Of a stretch of 64,000 bases of DNA, positions 37,339 to 48,749 are shown piece after piece (within the stretch, counting starts at the first letter, position 1; every line of letters begins with the position of its first letter). The DNA lies in the NCBI RefSeq assembly GCF_902686445.1, contig NC_062219.1, positions 106,889,160-106,953,159 on the forward strand, written 5' to 3'. The notes beneath the pieces are model-generated. The model was not told where the DNA came from. It made no database searches and worked only from the letters and a program-made list of their open reading frames with translations. Made by a program: the position numbers and the translations under genes. This DNA is from Sciurus carolinensis. Lineage: Eukaryota; Chordata; Mammalia; Rodentia; Sciuridae.

Positions 37339-37812
37339 CATAGAAAAATTATTCATCATAGCCAAAGGTAGAAACAACCTGTGTCCATTTATGGATGAAT
37401 GTATAAACAAAATGTGGTATATACTTACAATGAAACACTGTTCTACCTAATAAAGAAAGGGAAATTTAACACTACAACATGCATGAACCTTGAGGATATT
37501 ATGCTAAGTGGAATATGCCAGCCATGAAAGGACAAATATTTTATGATTTCACTTATAAGAGATTTCTAGAATAGTCAAATTTAAAGAGACAGAAAACAGA
37601 ATGGTGGTTGTCAGAGGCTGGGATGAGGGTGGTGCAGGGAATTAGTGCTTAATGAATACAGAGTTGCAATTGGGGAGGATGAAAAAATTCTGGAGATGGA
37701 TGATGATGATGGTTGCACAACAGTGTGAATGCATTTAAAGTCAGATAACTATATACCTCAAATGATTACATGAGGTCAAATTACATTATGTATAGTTTAC
37801 CATGAAAATACA

Positions 37813-38017
37813 TTTACAAAAGGCGTGGGATATGGTAAAGGCTGTGTGGTGTTAGGATTATTATTGTTATTCATATTATTAGTCCTATTGTTGGTATATA
37901 AAAAATGAATGATAAGGCAGAAAATGCAGATGGTAGGCAGGGGTTAGATCATGAAGAGGCTTGTATGATCAGGGATTTAAATTTTTGTGACAAAGATTAA
38001 ACATTAGGACTTAATTT
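37813..38017. other. Unassigned spacer
   Basis: Short unique-looking A/T-rich sequence; nothing recognised. Confidence 0.45.
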
Positions 38018-38420
38018 TTTTTTAAATTTGAGCATTGTATTTATACATGATATTTGGGTTAATTTTGACAAAATAATACATGCAAGGAATTTGATTTTAA
38101 TCATTTCCCTCCTTTCCTTCTTCTCCTTCTCCCTCCCCCTATTCTCTCTACTTGCCTCTATTGATCTTCCTTTTGTGCTTTTATTTATTTATTTTTGATT
38201 TATTTTAATTGATTTGACAGGCGAAATTCTTTTCAAGAACATTTATATATGTATGCAACATGCTATTGGTTAATTCCATATTTCTACCCCTTTCCTTTCT
38301 TTCCCCAGTCCCTCTTGTTCTTCTTCTTCTATCGTACTAATGTACTTTATATCTTTATGGTATCCAATCTCCTTTCCTACCACTTTCTTTCCCTTGTTTT
38401 GCACTAGCTTCCACACGCGA
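38018..38420 (-). repeat. Older sciurid L1 3' UTR tails
   Basis: T-rich starts followed by C/T-rich tracts ('cctttccttcttctccttct', then 'ctaccactttctttcccttg') and words such as 'gtatttatacatgatatttggg' fit the antisense 3' UTR of older L1 copies. The pattern appears twice, so two tails or a partial duplication may be present. Confidence 0.5.
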
Positions 38421-38439
38421 GAGAAAACATTCAGCTCTT

Positions 38440-40120
38440 TATTTATTTATTTAATCTAAAACAAATTTATTAGAAACATCTCAGAAGAATGGGAGAAAGG
38501 AGAGAGAGGGGCAGGGCAGGTGAAGTGTCCTGGGCAGAACAGTCTCTGGTGTCTTTGGCAGGTGGGAGCAGAGGGGACTCACGCTGGGCACTGGTTCTGT
38601 GTGGCTCAGCTCTCCACTTGCTCGTGGCCACACTATGGGTCCGGTGCGTCTCTTCTCTCTGCCATTAGAACAACCGCATTGGTGGCATGTGGCAGGCAGC
38701 AGCAGAGTTTTCGGACACAGGTGGCGATCCTCCCAGTCCAGCGCTTCCTGTTGTCTGTGGATGAATCTTGGGAGGAGTTTCTGTGGCCTCTTCCGAGCAG
38801 CCTCAGTAGCATCGTCCAGGATTTGGGCAAGTAGGACACAGAGTGAGTGGGCAGCTGTGCTGGGAGTGGGGTCCTTTGCAGGCAGGCAGCCGAGAGGAAT
38901 AGCGGGCAGGCTGGCCCCTCTGGTGGCCTCATGTGCGGGCTGTTTGTCCTCCACGGGCAGCTGAGGCTCACAGGGCGAGGGGCAGTGGTGAGCCGCCCGC
39001 TCACTCTTGCTCCTCCTTGGGAGGCCAGGGAAAGCAGGAAGATGGGTGGCGCGTGGGTGGGGCACAAACCTGGGAGGCCCAGGCTTCCTTGGGAACACAC
39101 ACCATACCCCCTGCCTTTTCTGGTGCTGGACAATCAAATAGGTGGCCATGGGCGCGTCAAACTTTCTCTGGAGCAGCGATAACCAGGTCTGGTATGGATC
39201 CAAACCCACGTCCAGCAGGAGCGTCATGATTTCGGGGTCTGGGTGTTTGGGGACTACCTCCCTCGGGGAGGGAAGTGAGTCGTCCTCACCCTGCCTCAGC
39301 CACGGGTGCTGGGAGATTTGCTTGGCCATGGGTCGCTTCTTGGGCTGCACCGTCAGCATGTGGCGGATGAGCCTTGGGGCTTTGACCGGCACAGACAGAG
39401 GGACGTTGTACCTTGTAAGGACGATGAGCTCCAGTATCTTACTGGAGCTGGGTGCCATAAACGGGAGGGTGTGTGTCAACATGAAGTAGAGGATGATCCC
39501 CAGGCTTCAGACGTCCACTGGGGGGCCCTCGTACTCTTCCTGCACGATGGTTTCGGGGGCCAGGTATGGGACAGTCCCCCAGAACCTCCTCAGCTTCTGC
39601 CGGCCGGGAACCTGGTGGCGGCGCCAAAGTTGATGAGCTTGATGTGGCCTCTGGCGTCCAGCACAATGTTCTCTGGCTTCAGGTCCCGGTGCACGATGCC
39701 CCTGTCGTGGCAGTAGCCCACGGCACACACTATCTGCCTGAAAACCCTGTGGACCTCCTCCGCCTGCAGGCCATGTGCGACCTGCATCAGCAGGTCTCCC
39801 CACCTGCGAGCTCCATCACCATGTAGATGTGCTTCTCAGTGCCAATGACCTGGAAAGAGCTGGGCCACACTGGGGTGCTCCAGGCTCATCAGCACGCTGG
39901 GCTCAGAGAGGACCGGGATGTTCTCTGGCACCAGTTCCAGGACTTTCACCGCCACCTCTGCCCCGGTGGGGCGATGGCAGGCCAGGGCCACCTGGCCATA
40001 GGAGCCATGCCCAATGGCCCTCACGAACTCCTAGTGGTCCGTGAAGCCGCACTCACGCCAGGTGCTGGGCCCTGGCCGTGAGGCTGACCTACTCTCACTC
40101 TCACTACTCTGGCTAAACAT
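38440..40120 (-). pseudogene. Sperm-motility-kinase-like (SMOK/MARK-type) Ser/Thr kinase retrocopy, broken
   Basis: An intronless kinase copy runs from an ATG at 40120-40118 to a stop at 38481. Family knowledge: SMOK proteins are testis-expressed relatives of MARK kinases. The glycine loop (IGHGSYGQVAL), HRDLKPEN (about 39678-39695), the APE-type segment (YLAPE) and a UBA-like segment after the kinase domain are all visible, followed by a long Pro/Arg-rich tail. It is inactive: TAG at codon 30 (40031-40033), an extra base near 39852, a lost base near 39800 and another near 39601, and TGA at 39507-39509. The DFG Asp codon now reads AAC (39629-39631), which would remove the metal-binding residue. 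A polyadenylation signal (38465-38470) and an AAAT-rich tail (about 38440-38457) suggest retroposition. The final frame alone remains open for 333 codons. Confidence 0.88.
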
Positions 40121-41030
40121 CCTAAGCAGGAACACCACCTAAGGATGCTAGCTTAAAAAAAAAAAAATAACAAGCCAAAACAACAAACCAAAATCAAAAA
40201 CCAAAACAAGACAAAACAACAAACCCAAATCAAAGAACCAATATCCCAAGACCACAGTCACCAACCGCCAACCGCCAACCACCAAACGCACTAACTAGCT
40301 GGGAGTCCGACAAGTCACCACCAAGAGCTTCCTGTACTTGTGGACAAAAGGCCAGCTGCAGCCCATCCTCTTATATACCTGCCCTTTCAAAATGCCTCAC
40401 AATGGCTCCTTGTGAGGTCAGAGCAAGAATTGGCCGAGTCATGCCTGTCCAGAACCCCCAGTGGTCAGCTCCCTTATGGGCCTCCAAAAGTCCATCACCA
40501 GAACAGGAAAGAATTAAAAAAAACTGCAGGTGTTTTTTTTTTTTTTTTTTTTTTTTGTTTGTTTTGTTTTGTTTGTTTGTTTTTTTTCCTTCTGTGTGTT
40601 ATTGAGACTCTTTACAAATTAAAATGTGTGCTGTACTCCAAAGGACTTGCCATTTCAAGTAAAACATTTCTAATAATTCTAGACTTTGGAACACCCTATC
40701 ATATCTACACTCAAGGTATTCAACTGGTTTTTCTTCCAAAAGAAAGTGATAGCCCCTCACTCCCACTGTGGTAGTCTAACCCTGTTTCCTAAGACACTGT
40801 AGAGCAGAGTCTCAACACCTATGGGGTCAAGAGGGAGGAAGGCTTCACCATAATTTCCACACACAGTCCTCTCAGGGATGTCTCATTACAATCTCTGGAT
40901 TTCCAAAAAGAATGGCTTGTTATATTCAGAGTGATAAGGGACAAAATGTGGAAACCAGGGATCCCAGAACTGGTCAAAGTGTCCTCCCCAAAGGGGAAAG
41001 AAATGTAGGCATTCCCAGATGAATGTGTCC
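40121..41030. other. Unassigned DNA; A-rich (CAAAA-type) and poly-T tracts
   Basis: The stretch next to the kinase copy (40154-40300) is a low-complexity A/C-rich sequence with CAAAA and CCAACCG-type words. A T-run with TTTG words lies at about 40530-40590. No gene recognised. Confidence 0.5.
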
Positions 41031-41600
41031 CTTCTTGCTGCTGTAACAAAATACCTTGGACTGGGTAATTTTTTAGTAAGACTTAACTTCTCCCAGTTGA
41101 AGATCAAAGAATTTTGTTTCCCTATCCTTACATGATGCAGGGAGAAGAAGGTGGAACTCACTTCTTCAAGCACTTTTTTTTTTTTTTTTGTGGGTAGTGG
41201 GGTCAGCGGGGCATATTGGTGATTAATTGCAGGGCCTCACACTTTTGAGGCAAGTACTCTAACCCTGAAGTATCTCTCCAGCCATTTATTGATCTGGGTC
41301 TTAGAATTGTGTCTACCACAGCAGAAGAATTATACTAATTCACAAACTGTCAGTATGTTAAATCAAGTCTATGCCATCTACTGTTAGGTATTTATAAATT
41401 TTGGGTATTGTATTTTGGATATTAAATGTTTCCCAAAGGCTTATGTGTTAAAGGGTTAATTTCTATCTTGCCATTATTGGGAAGTAGTACAAATTTATGA
41501 GGTTGTACCTCATATATTGGAGGACTTCCTGTCATTGAGACATGCTTTTATTAAGGACATTGGTCCCTTCCTCTATCTCTCTTTTTTATTTTAATTTATC
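41031..41600 (-). repeat. MaLR-like repeat pieces with an inserted ID-like SINE
   Basis: 'tgctgctgtaacaaaatacc' and 'ttggactgggtaattttttag' (about 41035-41175) match the end of a common LTR-type repeat in antisense orientation. A SINE interrupts it: a T-run at about 41176-41190, then the reverse complement of an ID-like body ending 'tatctctccagcc' at about 41284 (A box near GATACTTCAGGG). From about 41425 to 41590, 'tttcccaaaggcttatgtg' and 'gaggacttcctgtcattgag' resemble another LTR-type piece. Family names are tentative. Confidence 0.55.
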
Positions 41601-41601
41601 C

Positions 41602-41938
41602 ATGTTCTTGGACAGGCAGAATTAATATTGTCAAAATGGCCATACTACCTAAAGTGCTATACAGATTCAATGCAATTCCAATTAAAATCCCAATGATGTA
41701 CCTTACAGAAATAGAGCAAGCAATCATGAAATTCATCTGGAAGAATAAGAAACCCAGAATAGCTAAAGCAATCCTTAGCAGGAAGAATGAAACAGGGGGT
41801 ATCGCAATACCAGAACTTCAACTATACTACAAAGCAATAGTAACAAAAACAGCATGGTATTGGCACCAAAATAGACAGGTAGATCAATGGTACAGAATAG
41901 AGGACATGGATACAAACCCAAATAAATACAATTTTCTT
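41602..41938 (+). repeat. Internal fragment of young L1 ORF2, no 3' end
   Basis: A 337-bp plus-strand segment is nearly identical to L1-A ORF2 around 8285-8620. It starts at 'ccatgttcttggacaggcag' and stops at 'caaataaatacaattttctt'. It has an open frame of 110 codons and keeps the five-G run that L1-A lost. There is no 3' UTR or A tail, and it abuts the minus-strand old L1 head to head. Confidence 0.85.
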
Positions 41939-44900
41939 TATTTTTTGAGTATGGTTTATTTCACTTGACATTATTTTCTCCATTTCAATCTATTTACCAG
42001 CAAATGCCATTATTTTATTCTTCTTTATAGCTAAGACTCCACTGTGTGTATATACCACATTTTCTTGATACATTCATCTGTTGGTGGGCATCTGGGTTGA
42101 TTCAATAATTTATCTATTGTGAATTATGCTGCTATAAACATTGAAGTGGCTGTATTGATATAGTATGCTGATTTTAGTTCTTTTGGATAATTATGGAGGA
42201 GTGGGATAGCTGGGTCATATAGTGGTTCCATTCCTGGAGTTTTTTAGAAGTCTCCATGCTACTTTTCATAGTGCTTGTACTAATTTTCAGTTCCACCAGT
42301 AATGCATGAGGGTTTTCCCCACATCCTCTCCACCATTTTTTATTGTTTGTGTTCTTGATAATTGCTATTCTGATTGTTGTGAGAAAAAATTTTAGGGTAG
42401 TTTTGCATTTCCCAGATTGCTAGAGATGTTGAACATTTTTCATATATTCTTTGGCCATTTGTATTTCCTCTTTTGAGAAGCTCTTATTTAGTTCTTTTGC
42501 CCATTTATTAATTGGATTTTTTTTGTTTTGGCATTAAGCTTTTAGGCTCTTTACATATCCTGGATATCAATCTCCTGTCAGAGAAGTGGCTGATAAAGAT
42601 TATTTCCCCATTCTGTAGGTTGTCTCTTTACTCTCTTAATAGTTTTCTTTGAAGCGTGGAAGCTTTTTAGTTTAATAGCACCCCATTTATTGATTCTGGG
42701 TTTTATTTCTTAAGCTTTAGAGGAAGTCACTACCTATACTTGTACAATGGAGTGTTGACCCTATGTTTTCTTCTAAGAGTTTTCATGGTTTCTGGTATAA
42801 CTCCTAAGTCTTTAATCCATTTTGATTTGACTTTTGTACATGGTGAAAGATAGGGACACAGTTTCATCCTTTTATACATAGAATTCCAGTTTTCCCAGTA
42901 CCATTTGTTTTTCAAATTGGCTTTTTTACAACATATTTTTGCCAACTTTATTAAGAATTGGATGGCTGCGAGTATTTGGATTTTTCTTAGCATTTTATAT
43001 TTTATTTCATTGGTCTTCAGGTCAGTTTTGATGCCAGTACCAAGCCATTTTTGTTACCACAGCTCTGTAGTAACATTTGAGATCAGGTATTATGGTGCCT
43101 TCTACATTAGTCTTCCTGTTCAAATTGCTTTGGCTATTCTAGGTCTCTTATTCTTCCAGATAAATTTAAGGATTGATTTTTTTCTAGTTCTGTGAAGAAT
43201 GTCATTGATAGTTTGATGTGATGGCATTTAATCTGTTTATTGCTTTTGGAGTATTGCCATTTTGAAAGTATTAATTCTTTTTATCAAAGAACATGGGAGG
43301 TCTTTTCATCTTCTTAAGTCTTTTTCGGTTTCTTTCTTTAGCGTTCTATAGTTTTCATAATAGAGTTCTTCACTTCTCTTGTTAGATTACTTTCTAATTA
43401 TTTTATTGTTTTGGGTCATTGTGAAAGGGATGGCTTTCCTGATTTATTTCTCAGCTGAATCATTGTTGGAGTACAGTAAAGCTATTGATCTATGAGTGTT
43501 GATCTTGTATCCTGCTACCTTGCTAAATTCATTAATCTATTCTAGATATCTTCTGGCGGATTTTTTTTTTCCTGGTCTTCTAAAAATAGTGTCATGCTGT
43601 TGGTAAACAATGAAATTTGACTTCTTCTTTTCTAATTTGTATGTTTTTAATTTCCTACTCTTGCCTGATCGCTTTGGCTAGAGTTTTGAGACTATCTTGA
43701 ATAAAAGTGGTAAGAGTGAATGTCCTTGCCTTGCCCTACTCCTGATTTTAGAGAAAAAGCTTTTAGTTTTTTCTCTTTTCAGTATAATGTTATCTTTTGA
43801 TTTGCCATCTATTGCTTTTATGATGTTGAGGTAAGTTCCTTCTATCCCTGTTTTCTCAATGTTTTTAATATGATTGGTTGCTCTATTTTCCGCATCCATA
43901 AGCTGATCATATAATTCTTGTTCTTGATTCTATTTAAGTAATGAATTACATTTATTAATTTGCATATGTTGAACCAGACTTGCAGCCCTGGAAGGAAACC
44001 CACTCAATCATGGTGTATTATGTCTCTTCTTAATATGTTTTTGAATTTGGTTTGCTAATATTTTATTAAGTATTTTGCATCTGACTGCAAAATACAGACT
44101 GACATCTGTATTTTTCTTTCCTAGATGTGTCTTTGTTGGTTTTGATATCAGGATTGTACTCATTTTATAGAATGTATTTGGAAGGGTTCCTTCACTTTCA
44201 ATTTCATGGAATAATTTGAGGAAGATCAGTATGAGTTCTTCTTTACAATCTTGTGGAAATCTGCAGAGAATTCATCTGTTCTGGGGCTCTTTGTTGGTAG
44301 GCTTTTGATTGCTGTTTCAATTTCATTACTTGATATTGGTCTGTTTAGTTTTTCCATGTCTTCCTGATTCAATCTGGGTAAGTCATATGTGTCCTGAAAT
44401 TTGTCAATGTCTCCCAGATTTTGCAGTTTATTGCAGTATAAATTTTCAAAATAATTTCTCATGATCCTCTGGATTTCAGAAGTGTCTGTGATAATATCTT
44501 CTTTATCATCTCTAATTTTGTTGATTTGGTGTTTTTCCTTCTTTTGGATAGTTTGGCTAAAATTTTATCAGTATTATTTACCTTTTTGAAGAACCAACTC
44601 GTTGTGTTTATTGTGTATTTTTTAAAGTTCACAATTTTATTAATTTTGGCTCTGTTCTTTATTCTTTCCTGTCCTCTATGGATTTTGGAATTAGTTTGTT
44701 TTTTCTTTTTCTAAGGCCTTGAAGCAGAGCAAAAGCTTATTTATTTGGGATCTCTCTATATTTTTAATGTAGGCATTCAGTGCAATAAATTTTCCTCTTA
44801 GTATTGCTTTTATACTATCCCAGAGATTTTGATATGTTGTATCTTTGTTTTCACTTGTTTCTAAGAATTTCTTGAAGATTTTAAATTCCTCATTGAATAG

Positions 44901-45423
44901 GAAAGAGAGCTTTAATTTAGGATATGAGTTGAGAAGTCTGAAGTGAGCCTTATTAATTTGCCTCTAAATGTGATCTGATGTTTCTCTCTTGCAACTTTTA
45001 ATATACTTTCCTCATTTTCTATGTTAGGAATTTTGATTATGATGTGTCTTTGAGAACTTCTCTTCTAGTTAGATCTATATGGGGTCCTGTATACCTCATA
45101 TTTGTGGATGACTATCTCTTTTCTGACATAGGGAATATTTTCAGTGATTAACTCATTGAAAATGTTGTTAATGCCTTTAGCTTGTAAAGGCTTGCTATGT
45201 TCTCTTCTGTCCCCATAATTCTCAGGATTGGTCTCTTGAAGTTGTGCCAGAGTTCTTGTATATTCTGTTCATGTTTCTTTTCCCCCTGCATTATATTCTG
45301 TGTGCTCAAATTCATGAATCTTGTCTTCAAGGCCTTAGGTTCTGTATTCAAGTGCTGAAGTTCTATTTTTTTTTTTTTTTTTGGCAATCTAATCTGTTGG
45401 TGATGCTCACAAGTGAATTTTTA

Positions 45424-47157
45424 TTTTTTAATTTTTAATTTTGATTCATTGTACACAAATGGGGTACAACTGTTGTTTCCCTGGTTGTACATGAATCATA
45501 CATGTACATAGGGAAATAATGTTTGTCTCATTCTATTATTTTTCCTTCCCCCCACACCCCCACTTTCTTTTTCCTCTATACAATCCATCTTTCCTCCATT
45601 ATTACCTATCTCCCACCCTCTTATGTATCATCATCCACTTATAAGAGATATCATTCAACTTTTGATTTTTTGGGATTGGCTTATCTCACTTAGCATGATA
45701 TTCTCCAATTGCATCCATTGACCTGCAAATGCCATAATTTTATTTTTCTTTATGGCTGAATAATATTCCACTGTGTAGATATATCATAGTCTCTATCCAT
45801 TCATCTACTGAAGGGCATCTAGGTTGTTTCCACAATCTAGTTATTGTGAATTGAGCTGCTATAAATATTGATAGCTGCCTCACTGTAGTATGCTGATTTG
45901 AAGTCCTTTGGGTATAAACCAAGGAGTGGGTTAGCTGGGTGATAAGGTGGTTCCATTCCAAGTGTCCCACTAATTTGCAACCCCACCAGCAATGTATGGG
46001 CGTACCTTTTCCCCCGCATCCTCGCCAATACCTGTTGTTGCTTGTGTTCTTGATAATAGACATTTTAATTGGGGTGAGATGGAATCTTAGGGTAGTTTTG
46101 ATTTGCATGTCTCTTATTACTAGATGTTAAACATTTTTTCATATATCTGTTGATTGCTTGTACATCTTATTCTGTGAAGTTTCTGCTCATTTTCTTAGTC
46201 CATTTGTTGATTAGGTTATTTGTATTCTTGGTGTAAAGTTTTTTGAGTTCTTTATAGATTCTGGAGTATAGTGCTCTATCTGAAGTGTGTGTGGCAAAGA
46301 TTTTCTCCCTCTCTGTAGGCTCTCTCTTCAAATCGTTGATTGTTTTCTTTGCTGAGAAAAAGCTTTTTGGTTTGAATCTATCCCAGTTATTGATCCCTGC
46401 TTTTATTTCTTGTGCTTTGGGAGTCATGTTAAGGAAGTCTGATCCTAAGCCGAAATGGTGAAGATTTGGACCTACTTTTTCTTCTATAAGATGCAGTGTC
46501 TCTGGTCTGATACCAAGGTCCTTGATCTGTTTTGAGTTGAATTGTGCAGGGTGAGAGATAGGGGTTTAGTTTCATTCTGCTGCATATGAATTTCCAGTTT
46601 TCCCAGCACCATTTATTGAAGAGGGTATCTTTTCTCCATTGTATGTTTTTGGCACCTTTGTATAGTATGAGAAAACTGTATTTATGTGGGTTTGTCTGTG
46701 CGACCTCTATTCTGTACCTTTGGTGTACCTATCTATTTTGGTACCAACACCATGCTGTTTTTGTTACTATTGTTCTGTAGTATAGTTGAAGGTCTGGTAC
46801 TGTGATACCCCCTGCTTCACTCTTTCTGCCAAGGATTGCTTAAGCTATTCTGGGTCTCTTATTCTTCCAAACGAATTTCATGATTGCTTGCTCTATTTCT
46901 ATGAGGAATATCATTGGAATTTTAATTGGAATTGCATTGAATTTGTCTAGTACTTTTGGTAGTATGGTCATTTTGACAACATTAATTCTGCTTATCCAAG
47001 AACATGGGAGTTCTTTCCATCTTCTAAGGTTTTCTTTAATTTCTTTCTTTAGTGTTCTGTACTTCTCATTGTAGAGGTCTTTCATGTCTTTTATTAGATT
47101 GATTCCCAAGTAGTTTATTTTATTGAGGCTATTGTGAATGGGGTAGTTTTCCTAATG
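45424..47157 (-). mobile_element. 5'-truncated L1 inserted into the old L1 (L1-C)
   Basis: A minus-strand L1 of about 1.7 kb with 3' UTR (T-rich 45424-45440, C-rich 45540-45620) and the 3' part of ORF2 up to the thumb/RT end. Remnant open stretches occur at 45740-46108, 46167-46427 and 46840-47109, so it carries several frameshifts and is older than L1-B. The 14-bp repeat CAAGTGAATTTTTA at 45410-45423 and 47158-47171 is a perfect target-site duplication and shows that it landed in ORF1 of the older element. Confidence 0.92.
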
Positions 47158-48076
47158 CAAGTGAATTTTTAATTTGGTTCATTGAGTGCTCCATTTCCAG
47201 GAGTTCTGATGACTTTCTTTTCAGTTTTTCTATTTCTTTATTGAAATGGTCTTTCATCTCCTTCATTTTCTCTTTTAATTTATTTCTTAGATCTTTAATT
47301 TATTGAACATTTTGATAACCAGTTTTTTATAATCTTTCTCTGGAATTTTTTCCACTTCCATTTTGGTGGGATCTTTTTTTGGGGATTGTGAACTTTGTGG
47401 GGTTGGTTTGTCTGCTTCCTCATGTTTTTTGAGGTCCTGCTCTCTTGCACATCAATTGAGGTGGGTTCCACTTCCTCTTTCATATGTGTCTATTTCTTTT
47501 ATTTTTTTTTTTATATAGGATCTCTGTTTTGAATGTATGAGTAGATGTCTACATGGGAAACCAAAGGTTCCTGTTTGATTGTTCCTCCTTGGGGTCTTAT
47601 TTTTGCTTTAGGCTTTTTCTCTCCCCAATTCTGTAAGTTGAAGTACTGCTTAGTCCCAGGTGGGGTTGGATCAATTGAGGGATGAGTTTTACTGTTTCTT
47701 GACTGAGTTGTGTTTTTCTGTGACTGGGTCTGTCTCTACTTTGGAATGTATAAGTGTCCCAATGACTTTCCAGCTCCCTTAGAGGGAGAGGGAGCCAGGA
47801 ACAGCACTAAGGACAGTGACAGATGTATAAAGTTTAAGATGAATGTTCACTGTCTCCTTTGACATTTTTAGCCCTAATTGTCACCCAGGTAGAAATGGTG
47901 GGGTCGGCATTTAGTTTCTGTAGCAGTAATACCAGACTGTGAATTTTATTGGGCATTCAACTTCAGGTGTCTATTCTCATGCATTTATTAATAGTTACAT
48001 TAATATGAAGGGGTGTGAATTGCATGAACTATGTGATTCTTTTATATAATGGGCTTCAGTTTCTTAAAAAGAAAGT

Positions 48077-48526
48077 TGTCGGGGTCTTAAGCCCCCTTGC
48101 TCTTCTTGACCAGCGGCAAGGGAAGGGAACACTCCCCAACAAGGTCAGATCAGGATAGGTAAGGCCGACTGACCACCCGCTCCCAGCCCTCCAGGCGGAG
48201 GACAATCAGATGCGTCAGGGAGACCCGTCACAGCAGAAACTCGTTTATTGAGGAAGTCACACAGCTTTTATGTAGGGTGGGGGCTAGGCTGGAACCAATC
48301 AGCTTAAAGGTCAGCAAGGCAGGGGGGTTCACGCAGGCGAGAGTCCCATTGGACTATATGGCAAGCACGAGCTGATCACGTTCGCGGAACTATTGTTAAC
48401 CAATCCCTGATGGTGGTCCGGTTTATCGTCATGAACCTTTGAAACCACCTTTGAGCCTTGATCTTGCTCACTCACCAGGGAGTAAGGAGTCAGCCTGAGT
48501 TAGTTAATGTGTCATTAGTCCCAACA
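48077..48526 (-). repeat. 3' LTR of the class II ERV (left copy)
   Basis: A 450-bp LTR, TGTCGGGG to CCCAACA as printed. On the minus strand a TATA-like TACATAAAAG lies at 48265-48274 and AATAAA at 48244-48249. Compared with the other LTR the TATA box has one transition. The polypurine tract AAAAAAGGGGGATG (minus) abuts it at 48527-48540. Confidence 0.92.
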
Positions 48527-48749
48527 CATCCCCCTTTTTTGTTTTATATTAAGGGTGTGTCTGTCTTAGGTTGCCCCTGGGAGGGTCTTAACCATCATGG
48601 AACATCACCCTAGCAGTTTGGGGGTCCGCCTTACTCGAAGGTGTGCCTGTCTTAGGTTGTCCTCCTCTGAGGATCTTACCTGTCGTTGTCTACCACCTTA
48701 GCACTTCAGTCGGGCCCCTCAGGAGGAGCAGGGATTAAGGGAGAGACAC

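Larger units (their letters stand above)
35916..37812 (+). mobile_element. Old L1M ORF2 3' half, interrupted by nested insertions
   Basis: Decayed plus-strand L1 ORF2 is visible from about 35916: 'aaagacataaaattaatagc', 'gcacagacaacataagaaaa', 'catcaaaatgaaaaacttg', 'ggcaaaggacttagacatttc', 'gagatatcacttcactccc', then 'gcaattctacttctgggtat'. It breaks off near 36765 and resumes near 37340 with 'tgatgttcatagaaaaatta', continuing through 'gatattatgctaagtgg' to a 3' UTR ending about 37812. The 36765-37340 gap is filled by a MaLR-like LTR that itself contains a sciurid L1 tail. All parts are non-coding. Confidence 0.8.

Noticed and set aside
38520..40081. Plus-strand open frames up to 136 codons over the kinase region
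   Set aside because: Antisense shadows of the GC-rich kinase pseudogene.
40154..40300. CRISPR-like or satellite array in the CAAAA/CCAACCG stretch
   Set aside because: The units are irregular, with no fixed repeat and spacer lengths. It is simple low-complexity DNA in a mammalian genome.
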